A stretch of 64,000 nucleotides of DNA, from NCBI RefSeq assembly GCF_000153105.1, contig NZ_CH672376.1, positions 1,922,855 to 1,986,854 of the forward strand, read 5' to 3'. The position numbers and the translations under genes are program-made. The stretch is from Blastopirellula marina DSM 3645. Lineage in GTDB: Bacteria; Planctomycetota; Planctomycetia; Pirellulales; Pirellulaceae. A model generated the notes under the pieces. The model did no database searches and was not told the origin of the DNA. It saw nothing but the letters and a program-made list of their open reading frames with translations. Shown here in pieces: positions 56,349-64,000 of this stretch. Every line of letters starts with the position of its first letter. Positions within the stretch are counted from its first letter, which is position 1.

Positions 56349-57041
56349 GTGAAATATATTTTGAATTGGACCATCGCCTGGTTGGCGGCGATCGTCGTTT
56401 TGCTGTTGCGATGGACTTGTCGAGTTCGTTTGCATAACGATCCACGGCCCGCTCTGCGAGCCGCTGGCGTTCCGTACGTCTATTCGGTTTTGCATGCCCA
56501 TCAGGTCGCCGCCGCGATGGGAGGCGAAGCAGGGACCGCTGCGATGGTCTCGCAGTCGTTGGACGGAGAGTTGATCGTTCCGACCTTGCGAATGATGGGC
56601 GTCACGCCGATCCGTGGGTCGAATCGAACCCGTGGTCAAACCAAAGGGGGCCGCGAGGCGCTGGTCGGCTTGATCGAGCATGTCGACGGCGGAAAACCGG
56701 CTTATCTGGCGGTGGATGGACCACGTGGGCCGCGTAATCGCGTTCACAAAGGGGTCGCGGCCCTCTCAAAAAAGACAGGCGCCGTCGTGATCAACATGGT
56801 CGCGGTGCCAGAGCGGCGCTGGATCTTGGCGAAGACCTGGGATCGGCTTCAGATTCCGCAGCCGTTTTGCCGCGTGCATGGTTATTTTGCCGAGCCTGTG
56901 CGTCCCATCACAGACGAGTCGCTGGAAGACTACCGTCGCCGCATCGAAGCTTCGCTGAACTCGCTGGAAGCGGAGCATGATCCGGCCGAAGCGCCGGCAG
57001 TGGTCGTCGAACAAGCGTCCAGCGATGAGATCGCGGCCTAA
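56349..57041 (+). CDS. DUF374-family lysophospholipid acyltransferase-like protein
   Basis: A 230-residue protein with a GTG start. A membrane helix (residues about 4-21) anchors it. A YSVLHAHQV motif replaces the usual HX4D of glycerolipid acyltransferases, and VDGPRGPRNRVHKGV is the second conserved block of the DUF374/LPLAT group. These families move acyl chains in lipid A or phospholipid synthesis; the exact substrate is unknown. It lies after about 255 bp of non-coding sequence and a terminator follows for the opposite strand. Confidence 0.85.
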   Translation: MKYILNWTIAWLAAIVVLLLRWTCRVRLHNDPRPALRAAGVPYVYSVLHAHQVAAAMGGEAGTAAMVSQSLDGELIVPTLRMMGVTPIRGSNRTRGQTKGGREALVGLIEHVDGGKPAYLAVDGPRGPRNRVHKGVAALSKKTGAVVINMVAVPERRWILAKTWDRLQIPQPFCRVHGYFAEPVRPITDESLEDYRRRIEASLNSLEAEHDPAEAPAVVVEQASSDEIAA

Positions 57042-57044
57042 AAA

Positions 57045-57072
57045 AACGCCGACGATTGAAATCGCCGGCGTT
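57045..57072 (-). terminator. Intrinsic terminator of the DUF1080 gene
   Basis: AACGCCGACGAT (57045-57056) and ATCGCCGGCGTT (57061-57072) pair with one mismatch around a TGAA loop. Read on the minus strand they are followed by a run of seven T, so they serve the gene at 57107. Confidence 0.8.
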
Positions 57073-57106
57073 CTCGGATTGAATCGCTGGTAAAGCCGAA
57101 GCGGCC

Positions 57107-58096
57107 TTACTTTTTGAGAACCCAGATGTTTTTGTAAACGACCGGGTTGCCGTGTCCTTGCAGATACAACGCCGCCGGGCTGTTCGCTTCTTGTTCGCGA
57201 CCCGGGGTGTGCTTCGGCAGTTCGAGGTCGTCATGAATCACGACGCCGTTCTGCTTGATGGTCACCCGAGCGTTGGTGGTCTTCTCGCCGGCTTCGTTGT
57301 ATTTGGCGGCGGTGAAGTCAATGTCGTAGGTTTGCCAGGTGAGCGGCGGAAAGCACATGTTGACTTTCGGCTTCGAGATTTGATAGATGCCGCCGCACTC
57401 GTTGTTTTCTCCTTCGAGGCCGAACGAATCGAGCACTTGCAGTTCGTAGCGACCTTGCATGTAAACGCCGCTGTTACCACGGGCCTGGCCGCGAGCGTCG
57501 GGCTTGAACGGGGTCATGAACTCAATGTGCAGCGTGTGATCGCCCAGCTTCTCTTTGGTGTAACAATCGGCCAACAGGAAACCGTCTTGCACGATCTTGC
57601 CGTTTTCAAAAGCGTCGGCGCTCGCTCCGTCAAACAACACGGTCGCTCCGGTCGGCGGCTTGGCGCCCAGCGTCGGGCTTTTTCGAACCGTTTTCTTCAG
57701 CGAGCCGATCTTGTCACCGGCGGTGGAGAAGACTGAGATCACGCCGTTGGCGATGGTGATCTTCGCGTGATCCCCTTCCATCGTGACGACGCCATCTTCC
57801 AGCTTGCCTTCGGCTGAGTGGGTTTCCATGCCGCGCGACCAACCGTCGCCGGGGAGTCCGCCGGGATAACCGACCCCGCGGAACTTGCCCTCACCCAACG
57901 CGATCACTTGCACGCCGAGCGGCACATCCTGGCCATCCATCGTCACGGTTCCGACGTATTCGCCTTGGATGGGATAGGCTTCGCCTGCTTCTTTGGGATT
58001 GGTGTAGGTCGGCGTGTCGTCGGCGGCAGTCGCGTAACCGACGGTCGCTAGCGAGATCAGGCCGGCGAGGGCAATACGAGTGAGGTTCAATTTCAT
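57107..58096 (-). CDS. Secreted DUF1080 (3-keto-disaccharide hydrolase-like) protein
   Basis: A 329-residue protein starting at 58096, giving a signal peptide (residues 1-25, ending ATAA). An N-terminal beta region (about 30-125) precedes the DUF1080 laminin-G-like domain (about 145-329), with segments GDHTLHIEFMTPF, GNSGVYMQGRYELQVLDSFG, WQTYDIDFTAAKYNE and NSPAALYLQGHGNPVVYKNIWV. In planctomycetes DUF1080 proteins are abundant and recently linked to keto-disaccharide hydrolysis. The mature protein is probably extracytoplasmic. The upstream in-frame start (58180) is rejected since it lacks an export signal. Confidence 0.9.
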   Translation of the reverse strand: MKLNLTRIALAGLISLATVGYATAADDTPTYTNPKEAGEAYPIQGEYVGTVTMDGQDVPLGVQVIALGEGKFRGVGYPGGLPGDGWSRGMETHSAEGKLEDGVVTMEGDHAKITIANGVISVFSTAGDKIGSLKKTVRKSPTLGAKPPTGATVLFDGASADAFENGKIVQDGFLLADCYTKEKLGDHTLHIEFMTPFKPDARGQARGNSGVYMQGRYELQVLDSFGLEGENNECGGIYQISKPKVNMCFPPLTWQTYDIDFTAAKYNEAGEKTTNARVTIKQNGVVIHDDLELPKHTPGREQEANSPAALYLQGHGNPVVYKNIWVLKK

Positions 58097-58208
58097 CAGG
58101 TGGTCTCTGGGGGCTATGGAATTGGGGGGAATTTTGGGAACAGAAACGCCTATTGTGCCCTGACGGCAAAGGGGACGCAACTAAACCGGGTTACGTCGAT
58201 TAGCGAAA

Positions 58209-58643
58209 CTACGCGTTGTTTTTGGCAGCGGCGGCTAAATCCCGAATCCGCTGCACCATGTTGTAAAAGCCGTTGGCCCGTGAAGGAGTAATCGTCTGGG
58301 CCAAGCCGATCTGATCGAAGAGCGATTCTAAATCGTACGCCAGAATCTCTTCGGACGTCTTGTAAGAGAGGAGCATCGCCAACAAAGCGACCAGACCTTT
58401 GACGATCTGAGCGTCACTATCGCCGAGGAAATAGAGTTGGCCGCCATCCTTGCTGGCTTGCGGTACGAGCCAGACTTGGCTCTGGCAGCCTTGCACGCGG
58501 AAGGCTTCGACTTTGTAGGCGTCGTCGAGCGGGGGCATCTGCCTGCCGAGCTCGATCAGAAATTGAAAACGATCCATAGGATCGTCATAGAACTCAAATT
58601 CTTCGACGAGTTCAGCGGCTGTAAGGGTCGGAATATCAGTCAC
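58209..58643 (-). CDS. sufE: SufE-type cysteine desulfuration protein
   Basis: A 144-residue sulfur-acceptor protein that takes persulfide from the desulfurase SufS and passes it to iron-sulfur assembly. The accepting Cys is residue 53 in VQGCQSQVWL. The surrounding pattern is characteristic of SufE/CsdE. No sufS, sufB or sufC gene lies in the window. It lies upstream of the DUF1080 gene, 112 bp apart on the same strand. Confidence 0.94.
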   Translation of the reverse strand: MTDIPTLTAAELVEEFEFYDDPMDRFQFLIELGRQMPPLDDAYKVEAFRVQGCQSQVWLVPQASKDGGQLYFLGDSDAQIVKGLVALLAMLLSYKTSEEILAYDLESLFDQIGLAQTITPSRANGFYNMVQRIRDLAAAAKNNA

Positions 58644-59331
58644 GCGTGCCTAGCTCTCCCACAAAAATGAATCGCAGTGCTTTCATCATGGGCAGTTGCA
58701 TTCATTTTAGGCAACCGGCTTCCGGGAAATTCGCGGCGGATTCTGTCGCGATGCTGAGATAATACGGCGAAATAGGCGATTTTTATACAATTGCATCATG
58801 TTTTTCGATTTCGGCACGCTGAATGCAATTGCCGTTACGCAGCGAAGAAGAGTCGAAGTTGTTTCGACAGATCAGGATCGACCAGGATGGTCATCGATTT
58901 GTCGCGGGAACGTATGCGGCTCAACTTTGCAGACGCGTGGTCCATTTCTCAATTCACTCTGCAGGATGCGGGAGTGAGCCGGGAACTGGCCAACGCATCG
59001 CTCTCTTTCCAAGAGAGAGTTCAACATCGATCAACTACGAGGCACGACCTCGTTTACCCAAAGCATGATGGGGTGTTGTTCCTGACGACGGGGCTGTTGG
59101 GAACGGCGGTCGAGGCTGAGGAGATTTAGGTCTCTTTGGCCTCGGCCGTTTTTTTTTGCGCGACCCTCAATGGCGCAAGTCTTTTTCATTTCTGTGCATG
59201 CATTTCGCGCGTGTTGCGCCGATTATTGCTAATTTCGCCGGCATTCTTTGTACTATTCGCGATTGGAATGATGTTTGTAACTCTTGTCTGTAAAAGGGTT
59301 TGCGGTCGGATGCTAGCCTCTTTTCGTCGTT
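58644..59331. other. Long non-coding region with orphan terminator
   Basis: About 690 bp upstream of the P-II promoter. A 112-residue plus-strand ORF (58791-59129) has no ribosome site or recognisable family and ends inside the terminator loop. The region may hold a small RNA; see the terminator entry. Confidence 0.4.
59107..59157 (+). terminator. Orphan intrinsic terminator in the non-coding region
   Basis: CGGTCGAGGC (59107-59116) and GCCTCGGCCG (59139-59148) make a 10-bp stem with one G-U pair, and nine T follow. No convincing gene ends just upstream, suggesting an unannotated transcript. Confidence 0.7.
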
Positions 59332-59876
<545 letters not shown>

Positions 59877-59960
59877 ATCGCATGGCTTCCACGCAAGTTT
59901 AGCTCTTTAAAAGGCTCTCTTGCTTAGGCAATTACCGATTCGATGTTGCAAATCGTTCTT

Positions 59961-59993
59961 AACCGCTTTGGCCGATACCAAAGCGGTTTTTTG
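59961..59993 (+). terminator. Intrinsic terminator of the P-II gene
   Basis: AACCGCTTTGG (59961-59971) and CCAAAGCGGTT (59978-59988) form an 11-bp stem, 6-nt loop, followed by T, 85 bp after the stop. Confidence 0.88.
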
Positions 59994-60036
59994 CATTCTT
60001 GCCCGCAGGTGCTCGGATTCGCAGCTTGGGCGTCAG

Positions 60037-60420
60037 CTATTCCGTCTCTTGATCGGCGTAGCGTCTACGGCGCGAACGAAAGAAGCTTGGACCCCGTACT
60101 CGGTGAGAGGCGCCCCCTTCGTCGATCATGCGACCCGCCAACAAGCGGTAGAACGTCAGAATGACGAAGGCGCCGGCCACGGCGACCACAAAACCAAGCG
60201 GGCTAATCGGTGAAACCCGCTCTCCAGTATAGAAATAGGCCAGAACGGCGCAGCCGATGATCGAGCCGCCAACTCCCATCGCCAAAGTTGCGATGGGTCC
60301 GCCTGGGTCGCGGCCAGGCATGATCGCTTTGGCGAGAAGTCCGGTAATTGTTCCAAATCCCACCCACATCAACACAATTTCGCACCAATGTTGAATTTGA
60401 GCCGAAAATTCGCCATCCAT
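60037..60420 (-). CDS. GlsB/YeaQ/YmgE-family small membrane protein
   Basis: A 127-residue protein taking the ATG at 60420 (GGAG 9 bp upstream; another ATG at 60426 is close). Three hydrophobic segments follow: WVGFGTITGLLAKAIMPG, then GPIATLAMGVGGSIIGCAVLAYF, then GFVVAVAGAFVILTFYRLL. The GLLAKAIMPGRDPGG and GVGGSIIG patterns are those of the transglycosylase-associated family of stress-induced membrane proteins. The C-terminal 35 residues are Arg-rich (FRSRRRRYA). Confidence 0.85.
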   Translation of the reverse strand: MDGEFSAQIQHWCEIVLMWVGFGTITGLLAKAIMPGRDPGGPIATLAMGVGGSIIGCAVLAYFYTGERVSPISPLGFVVAVAGAFVILTFYRLLAGRMIDEGGASHRVRGPSFFRSRRRRYADQETE

Positions 60421-60687
60421 AGTCATTTGCTCCGTACTCGCTAGCACCGAAGTGGTGGGGGTTTTCAGTTGGAATCGGCCAACGATCTTGGTAAAGTTTT
60501 CTCGATGTAGGAAAATTCACGGATTTGTCCCCGACTTCCCGCCACAATAGGTCTATCGCAGCGTTTCGTAGAGAGCGGCCTCCTCAAGGCCGACGTAAAC
60601 GACGCTGTTTCCCACCGACTCACCGCTGGGGTGAATCTTTTGATTCCCTCCTTCCTTTTGTTGATCCCCCGTTACTGGAGTAACCGC

Positions 60688-61251
60688 ATGAAGAAGCTCG
60701 TATTTGGACTCGCGTTGGCTCTCTGCTTGGGCCTGTCGGCTCACAATCTGATGGCCGCGGAAGCGGCGGAAGTAAAGTCGGGCCTTGATATGGGCGCTCA
60801 ACCGGCTGCGTTCTATGTCGAAGACGTCACCGGCCCGGCCAAGGGAGAGACCCTTTGCTATCGCTGCCGTTACGGCGGACGCCCGACGATCGCGATTTTC
60901 GCCCGTGAAATGGACGACAGCGTCCAAAATCTGGTGAAGCAGATCGACGAAGCGGTCGCCAAGAACTCCGATCAAAAGCTGTCGGCCTTTGTGGTTCTGC
61001 TGAGCGACGCTCCGGCCGATTGCAAGAGCGAACTAGAAAAGGTCGCCGCCGCCAACAAGATCGAAGAGACCCCGCTGACCGTGTTCAAAGACAGCAAGGG
61101 TCCGAGCCCTTACAACGTCTCGAAAGACGCCAAGGTCAGCGTCATGATGTGGAATGCCGAGGGCGTGAAAGTAAATCACGCGTATGCGACGAACCCTTCG
61201 AAAGAGCAGATCTCGACGATCGTCTCGGACTCGAAGAAAATCTTGGAGTAA
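60688..61251 (+). CDS. Exported thioredoxin-fold protein
   Basis: A 187-residue protein starting at the ATG at 60688, with GGAG 9 bp upstream. Residues 1-24 are a signal peptide. The mature protein has CYRCRYGGRPTIAIFAR near the N-terminus, a CxxC motif placed as in thioredoxin-like redox proteins, then VVLLSDAPADCKSELEKVA and TPLTVFKDSKGPSPYNV, where the Pro before the last strands is expected. It resembles a family of planctomycete secreted redox proteins. A substrate is not known. A terminator follows. Confidence 0.78.
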   Translation: MKKLVFGLALALCLGLSAHNLMAAEAAEVKSGLDMGAQPAAFYVEDVTGPAKGETLCYRCRYGGRPTIAIFAREMDDSVQNLVKQIDEAVAKNSDQKLSAFVVLLSDAPADCKSELEKVAAANKIEETPLTVFKDSKGPSPYNVSKDAKVSVMMWNAEGVKVNHAYATNPSKEQISTIVSDSKKILE

Positions 61252-61306
61252 ATCTCCCACGTCAAACGCCTGGAAATTAGATTCAAGGCGATTGAGTTTC
61301 AAATCA

Positions 61307-61344
61307 AAGAGCCGCGGAACAAACTGTTTCGCGGTTCTTTTTTT
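61307..61344 (+). terminator. Intrinsic terminator of the thioredoxin-like gene
   Basis: AAGAGCCGCG (61307-61316) and CGCGGTTCTT (61330-61339) pair with one G-U, followed by a run of T. Confidence 0.85.
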
Positions 61345-61432
61345 GAACTTGTGGTCCATCTGAACGCCCTTTACGAGGGATTTTTCCGTGCTAGGCTAGA
61401 ACTCTTTGCCGTAAACCTCCACCAGTCCGTCC

Positions 61433-63400
61433 ATGCACGACCGGATTAAAAAGATCTATCCAGAGGCGTTCGGCTGGATCTTCCAACGCCTTCGGCGCGG
61501 AACGATCCCCGCAGCGCCGTTGACGATTGTGTTGGCGGCGATCGCCGGCGTGCTCACCGGCTATGGCTCGGTCTTATTCGCCTATCTGTTTGAGATCATT
61601 CGTGAACTGACGGTCTTGCGTTTCGTCGCGTGGAGCGAGTTCACCATCTGGGGTTACGTCGCTCTTGCGGCGTCGCCGGCGCTGGGAATTCTGTTTGTCG
61701 CCTGGTTTACGCGCTATTTTCGGCTCGAAGGTCAAGCCGTTCCGGAAGTGATCAAATCGGTCGCGCGAAAGGATGGCGTGATTCGCCCCTTCTGGTCGTT
61801 GGCCAAGGTCTTTTCGTCGGCCGTCTGCATCGGCGTCGGCGGTTCGGTGGGACCCGAAGGTCCGATGGTGCTGATCGGTTCGTCGATCGCCAGCGCCGCT
61901 GGTCAGTTTTTTCGCTTGTCGTCACGCAATCTGCGGACGTTGGTCGCAGCTGGCGCCGCGGCCGGCATTAGCGCCGCGTTTAATGCGCCGATCGCCGGCG
62001 TGATTTTCTCGTGCGAAATCATCCTCGGCAGTTTCGCGGTCGAGAGCCTGACCCCGATCGTGATCGCTGCGGTGCTTGCCGCGGTGGTGCAAAAGCAAGT
62101 GGGCGAACACGGCGTGAATGTCGCCTTTCCCCAAATTTCCCACGAATATGCCGGCAATTGGGTCGAACTGCCGTCTTACTTTTTGCTGGGCATTATCTGC
62201 GGATTCGCTTCGATCGCCTTTGTGCGGCTGTTGTATTGGACCGAAGACGTCGCGAAAGCCTGGACGCCCAAGTGGTGGATAAGGGCGCTGGCCTGCGGCA
62301 CGTTGGTCGGCGTTCTCGGCGCCGGTTACTTTGTCGTTTATCCCGCGCCGCCGACGATCTCCGCCGAAGAATCGGCGAACGAGTCGGATTCGCTGGCCGA
62401 AGAAATGAGCCAAGAAGGGCATCATCCCCGCGGACCGGCGCTCTACGGCGTCGGCTACGACACGGTCGAGCACTCGCTGCATCTTCAGAATGCGGACAAG
62501 CCGATGCCGGTTCGTCGTCAAAACGTTGACATCGCCAGCACGAAGGTGGTGCCGCTTAGTCGAGAAGAGATGATCGCGCATCTCTGGTGGCTGGTTCCCC
62601 TAATCCTGCTGAAGCCGATCTGCACAAGTTTGACGCTGGGCGGCGGCGGGGCCGGCGGCATCTTCGCGCCTTCCCTTTTCTTGGGAGCGACGCTGGGCGG
62701 CGCCTACGGAATCGTCTGCAATTTAATTGCGCCCGACATGTGCGCCAGCCCCGGCGCATATGCGCTGGTCGGCATGGGCGCCGTGGTCGCCGGCACAACG
62801 CATGGAGTGCTCAGCGCGATTTTGATTGTCTACGAGTTAACCGGCGACTATCACATTATTTTGCCGATCATGGGCGCCGCTTGTATCTCGAGCGTGGTCG
62901 CCTGGTTTAGCGATCCGGAAAATATTTACTCGAAACGGCTGGCGCGCAGCGGCGAGTCGATCGCGCGCAGCCATGACTTGCATGGCGCCGAGCATATCAA
63001 AGTGCGGGACGTGATGATCCGCCGCTTTCCGACCGTGAAAAATACGGACAACCTGGTGCAGATCATCAAGGTGGCGCGGCAAAATCCGCACATTGAAAGT
63101 CTCCCGGTCATGGATGACGACAATCGATTGATCGGAATCATTCGTCCCGAAGACTTGCATCGCGTGATGGATACTGACGTCTCTCCCTATTTGGTGAATG
63201 CAGACGATATTGCGCTGATGATGCCGATCTCGGTCTCGCCCGAGGAGAACCTGCTTGAGGCGCTGCGCGATTTCGGATCGCGCGACGTCGACACGTTGCC
63301 GGTCGAGATCGGGGAAGGGGGGCGGCGGCAGTTGATCGGTTTGCTGCTGCGAGCCGACGTCATGAGCCGCTATCGCGAAGCGATGCTTTCGCGCCACTAG
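61433..63400 (+). CDS. CLC-type chloride channel/antiporter with CBS pair
   Basis: A 655-residue membrane protein. The CLC core (about 25-480) shows GVGGSVGPEGP, which corresponds to the G(K/R)EGP selectivity motif and keeps the gating Glu, and GGGGAGGIFAPSLFLGA, the GxFxP filter. Two CBS domains follow (about 520-640: RDVMIRRFPTVKNTDNLVQII and MMPISVSPEENLLEALRDFG), which bind nucleotides in other CLC proteins. An extended loop between helices (residues about 305-380, with EESANESDSLAEEMSQEGHH) is unusual. The intact gating Glu fits a channel or an H+/Cl- exchanger; the proton Glu was not located with confidence. Confidence 0.9.
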   Translation: MHDRIKKIYPEAFGWIFQRLRRGTIPAAPLTIVLAAIAGVLTGYGSVLFAYLFEIIRELTVLRFVAWSEFTIWGYVALAASPALGILFVAWFTRYFRLEGQAVPEVIKSVARKDGVIRPFWSLAKVFSSAVCIGVGGSVGPEGPMVLIGSSIASAAGQFFRLSSRNLRTLVAAGAAAGISAAFNAPIAGVIFSCEIILGSFAVESLTPIVIAAVLAAVVQKQVGEHGVNVAFPQISHEYAGNWVELPSYFLLGIICGFASIAFVRLLYWTEDVAKAWTPKWWIRALACGTLVGVLGAGYFVVYPAPPTISAEESANESDSLAEEMSQEGHHPRGPALYGVGYDTVEHSLHLQNADKPMPVRRQNVDIASTKVVPLSREEMIAHLWWLVPLILLKPICTSLTLGGGGAGGIFAPSLFLGATLGGAYGIVCNLIAPDMCASPGAYALVGMGAVVAGTTHGVLSAILIVYELTGDYHIILPIMGAACISSVVAWFSDPENIYSKRLARSGESIARSHDLHGAEHIKVRDVMIRRFPTVKNTDNLVQIIKVARQNPHIESLPVMDDDNRLIGIIRPEDLHRVMDTDVSPYLVNADDIALMMPISVSPEENLLEALRDFGSRDVDTLPVEIGEGGRRQLIGLLLRADVMSRYREAMLSRH

Positions 63401-63602
63401 AGCGGCGTCGTGGCTCCGCCGTTCGCTAACCGCATAGTCGTTACGACCCCAGCGGCAATTCTCGGATAATGAGCGCGAAACGGGTTGACTTTGCGGCTTA
63501 ACTCCCCCCGTGTAACGTTTTTTGACCTAGTGTCTCTCCAGGCGGGGGATTTTCCCTGCTCATCGGGTTAGATCGTAGCAGCGATCGTCCCAGGGGCAGA
63601 AC

Positions 63603-64000
63603 ATGAAAAGCGAACGATTCACAACGCTCATTGTGTGTCGCAATCCTGATTTGATTGCGGCGGTATCAAGTGAGCTAAGTAGCAGCCAATCGGTAGAATG
63701 GCGATTCCACGCTGTTGCCGATGCAAAATCGATTATCGGCGATCAGCCGGTCGAAATCTGTTTGTTCTTGATCGATCGCACGCATCCGCTGCGCGAAGAA
63801 ATGTCGGAGCTTCGCCGCGTCCGGCAACGTCTTCCTCAAGCGGTCGTCATCGTCGTCGGTGACGAAAAGTCTGGCGAAGTCGAACTGGATGCATGGTCGA
63901 GCGGCGCCGATGAATTTGCGCCGACTTCGCATCTTTCCGCCGCAGCGATCGAACGGACGGTGATGCGATGCGTCGAGCGGCGTATGACCGCTGATAAGTT
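63603..64000 (+). CDS. Receiver-like protein, 3' end beyond the window
   Basis: A frame of 132 visible codons, open at the window end. It opens MKSERFTTLIVCRNPDLIAAV and reads like a CheY-type receiver: hydrophobic strands LIVC and ICLFLIDRTH, where the Asp could be the phospho-acceptor, then VVIVVGDEKSG and EFAPTSHLS at the Thr/Lys positions. The N-terminal acidic pair normally needed to bind Mg is missing and the final Lys is replaced, so it may be a pseudo-receiver. The rest of the protein lies outside. Confidence 0.6.
   Translation, partial: MKSERFTTLIVCRNPDLIAAVSSELSSSQSVEWRFHAVADAKSIIGDQPVEICLFLIDRTHPLREEMSELRRVRQRLPQAVVIVVGDEKSGEVELDAWSSGADEFAPTSHLSAAAIERTVMRCVERRMTADK

Noticed and set aside
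58791-59129. A 112-codon plus-strand ORF
   Set aside because: No ribosome site, no recognisable motif, and its stop lies in the loop of a terminator; kept only as part of a possible RNA.

Overview
The window looks like a chromosomal segment of a planctomycete of the Pirellula/Blastopirellula kind, with moderately high G+C. The evidence is the protein content: a cytochrome c/PA14/DUF1592-type secreted protein overlapping a Tat-exported DUF1552 protein, a secreted DUF1080 protein, a YXWGXW-type repeat protein, very long Lys-rich tails on housekeeping proteins, and many single genes separated by strand switches. I found no rRNA, tRNA, CRISPR array, transposase, integrase or phage module. This is mostly core chromosome with a few lineage-specific surface and regulatory loci.

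Layout. 1-3.0 kb: a leuA fragment lacking its 5' half, then rluB overlapping pyrK. 3.0-9.9 kb: single genes (class V aminotransferase, a small membrane protein, a deacetylase-like protein, an exported alpha-toroid protein, a cobA-hemD fusion, a TPR protein). 9.9-13.0 kb: rpsT, two strong hairpins, an SDR oxidoreductase, and a coupled STAS/secretion-ATPase pair. 13.0-20.1 kb, minus strand: an exported protein of unknown function, the methionine-salvage genes mtnB-mtnD-mtnC downstream of miaE, a His/Gly/Tyr-rich exported protein, and rnr. 20.4-28.2 kb: the cytochrome/DUF1592-DUF1552 pair, then a periplasmic binding protein fused by ATGA overlap to a histidine kinase. 28.2-31.0 kb: an M48-like membrane peptidase, a MEKHLA protein, a lipoprotein. 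31.2-34.5 kb: three consecutive ebo genes (eboC, eboE, eboF). 34.7-38.5 kb: a HEAT-repeat/membrane protein pair, a large inverted repeat, and a membrane-anchored coiled-coil protein. 38.9-46.6 kb: information-processing and cofactor genes polA, coaE, rho, ribH, nusB, ftsY. 46.6-47.5 kb: a small unknown gene and a cold-shock protein. 48.0-53.5 kb: a divergent surface locus, with a TPR/beta-barrel protein on one side and a 1145-residue protein with eight near-identical 120-bp repeats on the other. 54-61 kb: a secreted alpha/beta hydrolase, a DUF374 acyltransferase, DUF1080, sufE, a P-II gene behind a textbook sigma-54 promoter, a GlsB/YeaQ-type membrane protein and an exported thioredoxin-like protein. 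61.4-64 kb: a CLC transporter with CBS domains and the start of a receiver-like protein cut by the window end.

The less ordinary loci are the partial ebo cluster, whose EboF has lost several usual alkaline-phosphatase metal ligands; the repeat-protein/TPR-barrel locus; the STAS plus tetracysteine-less GspE-like ATPase; the binding-protein/histidine-kinase pair; and the truncated leuA junction. All functions are inferred from sequence motifs read by eye, without database searches.
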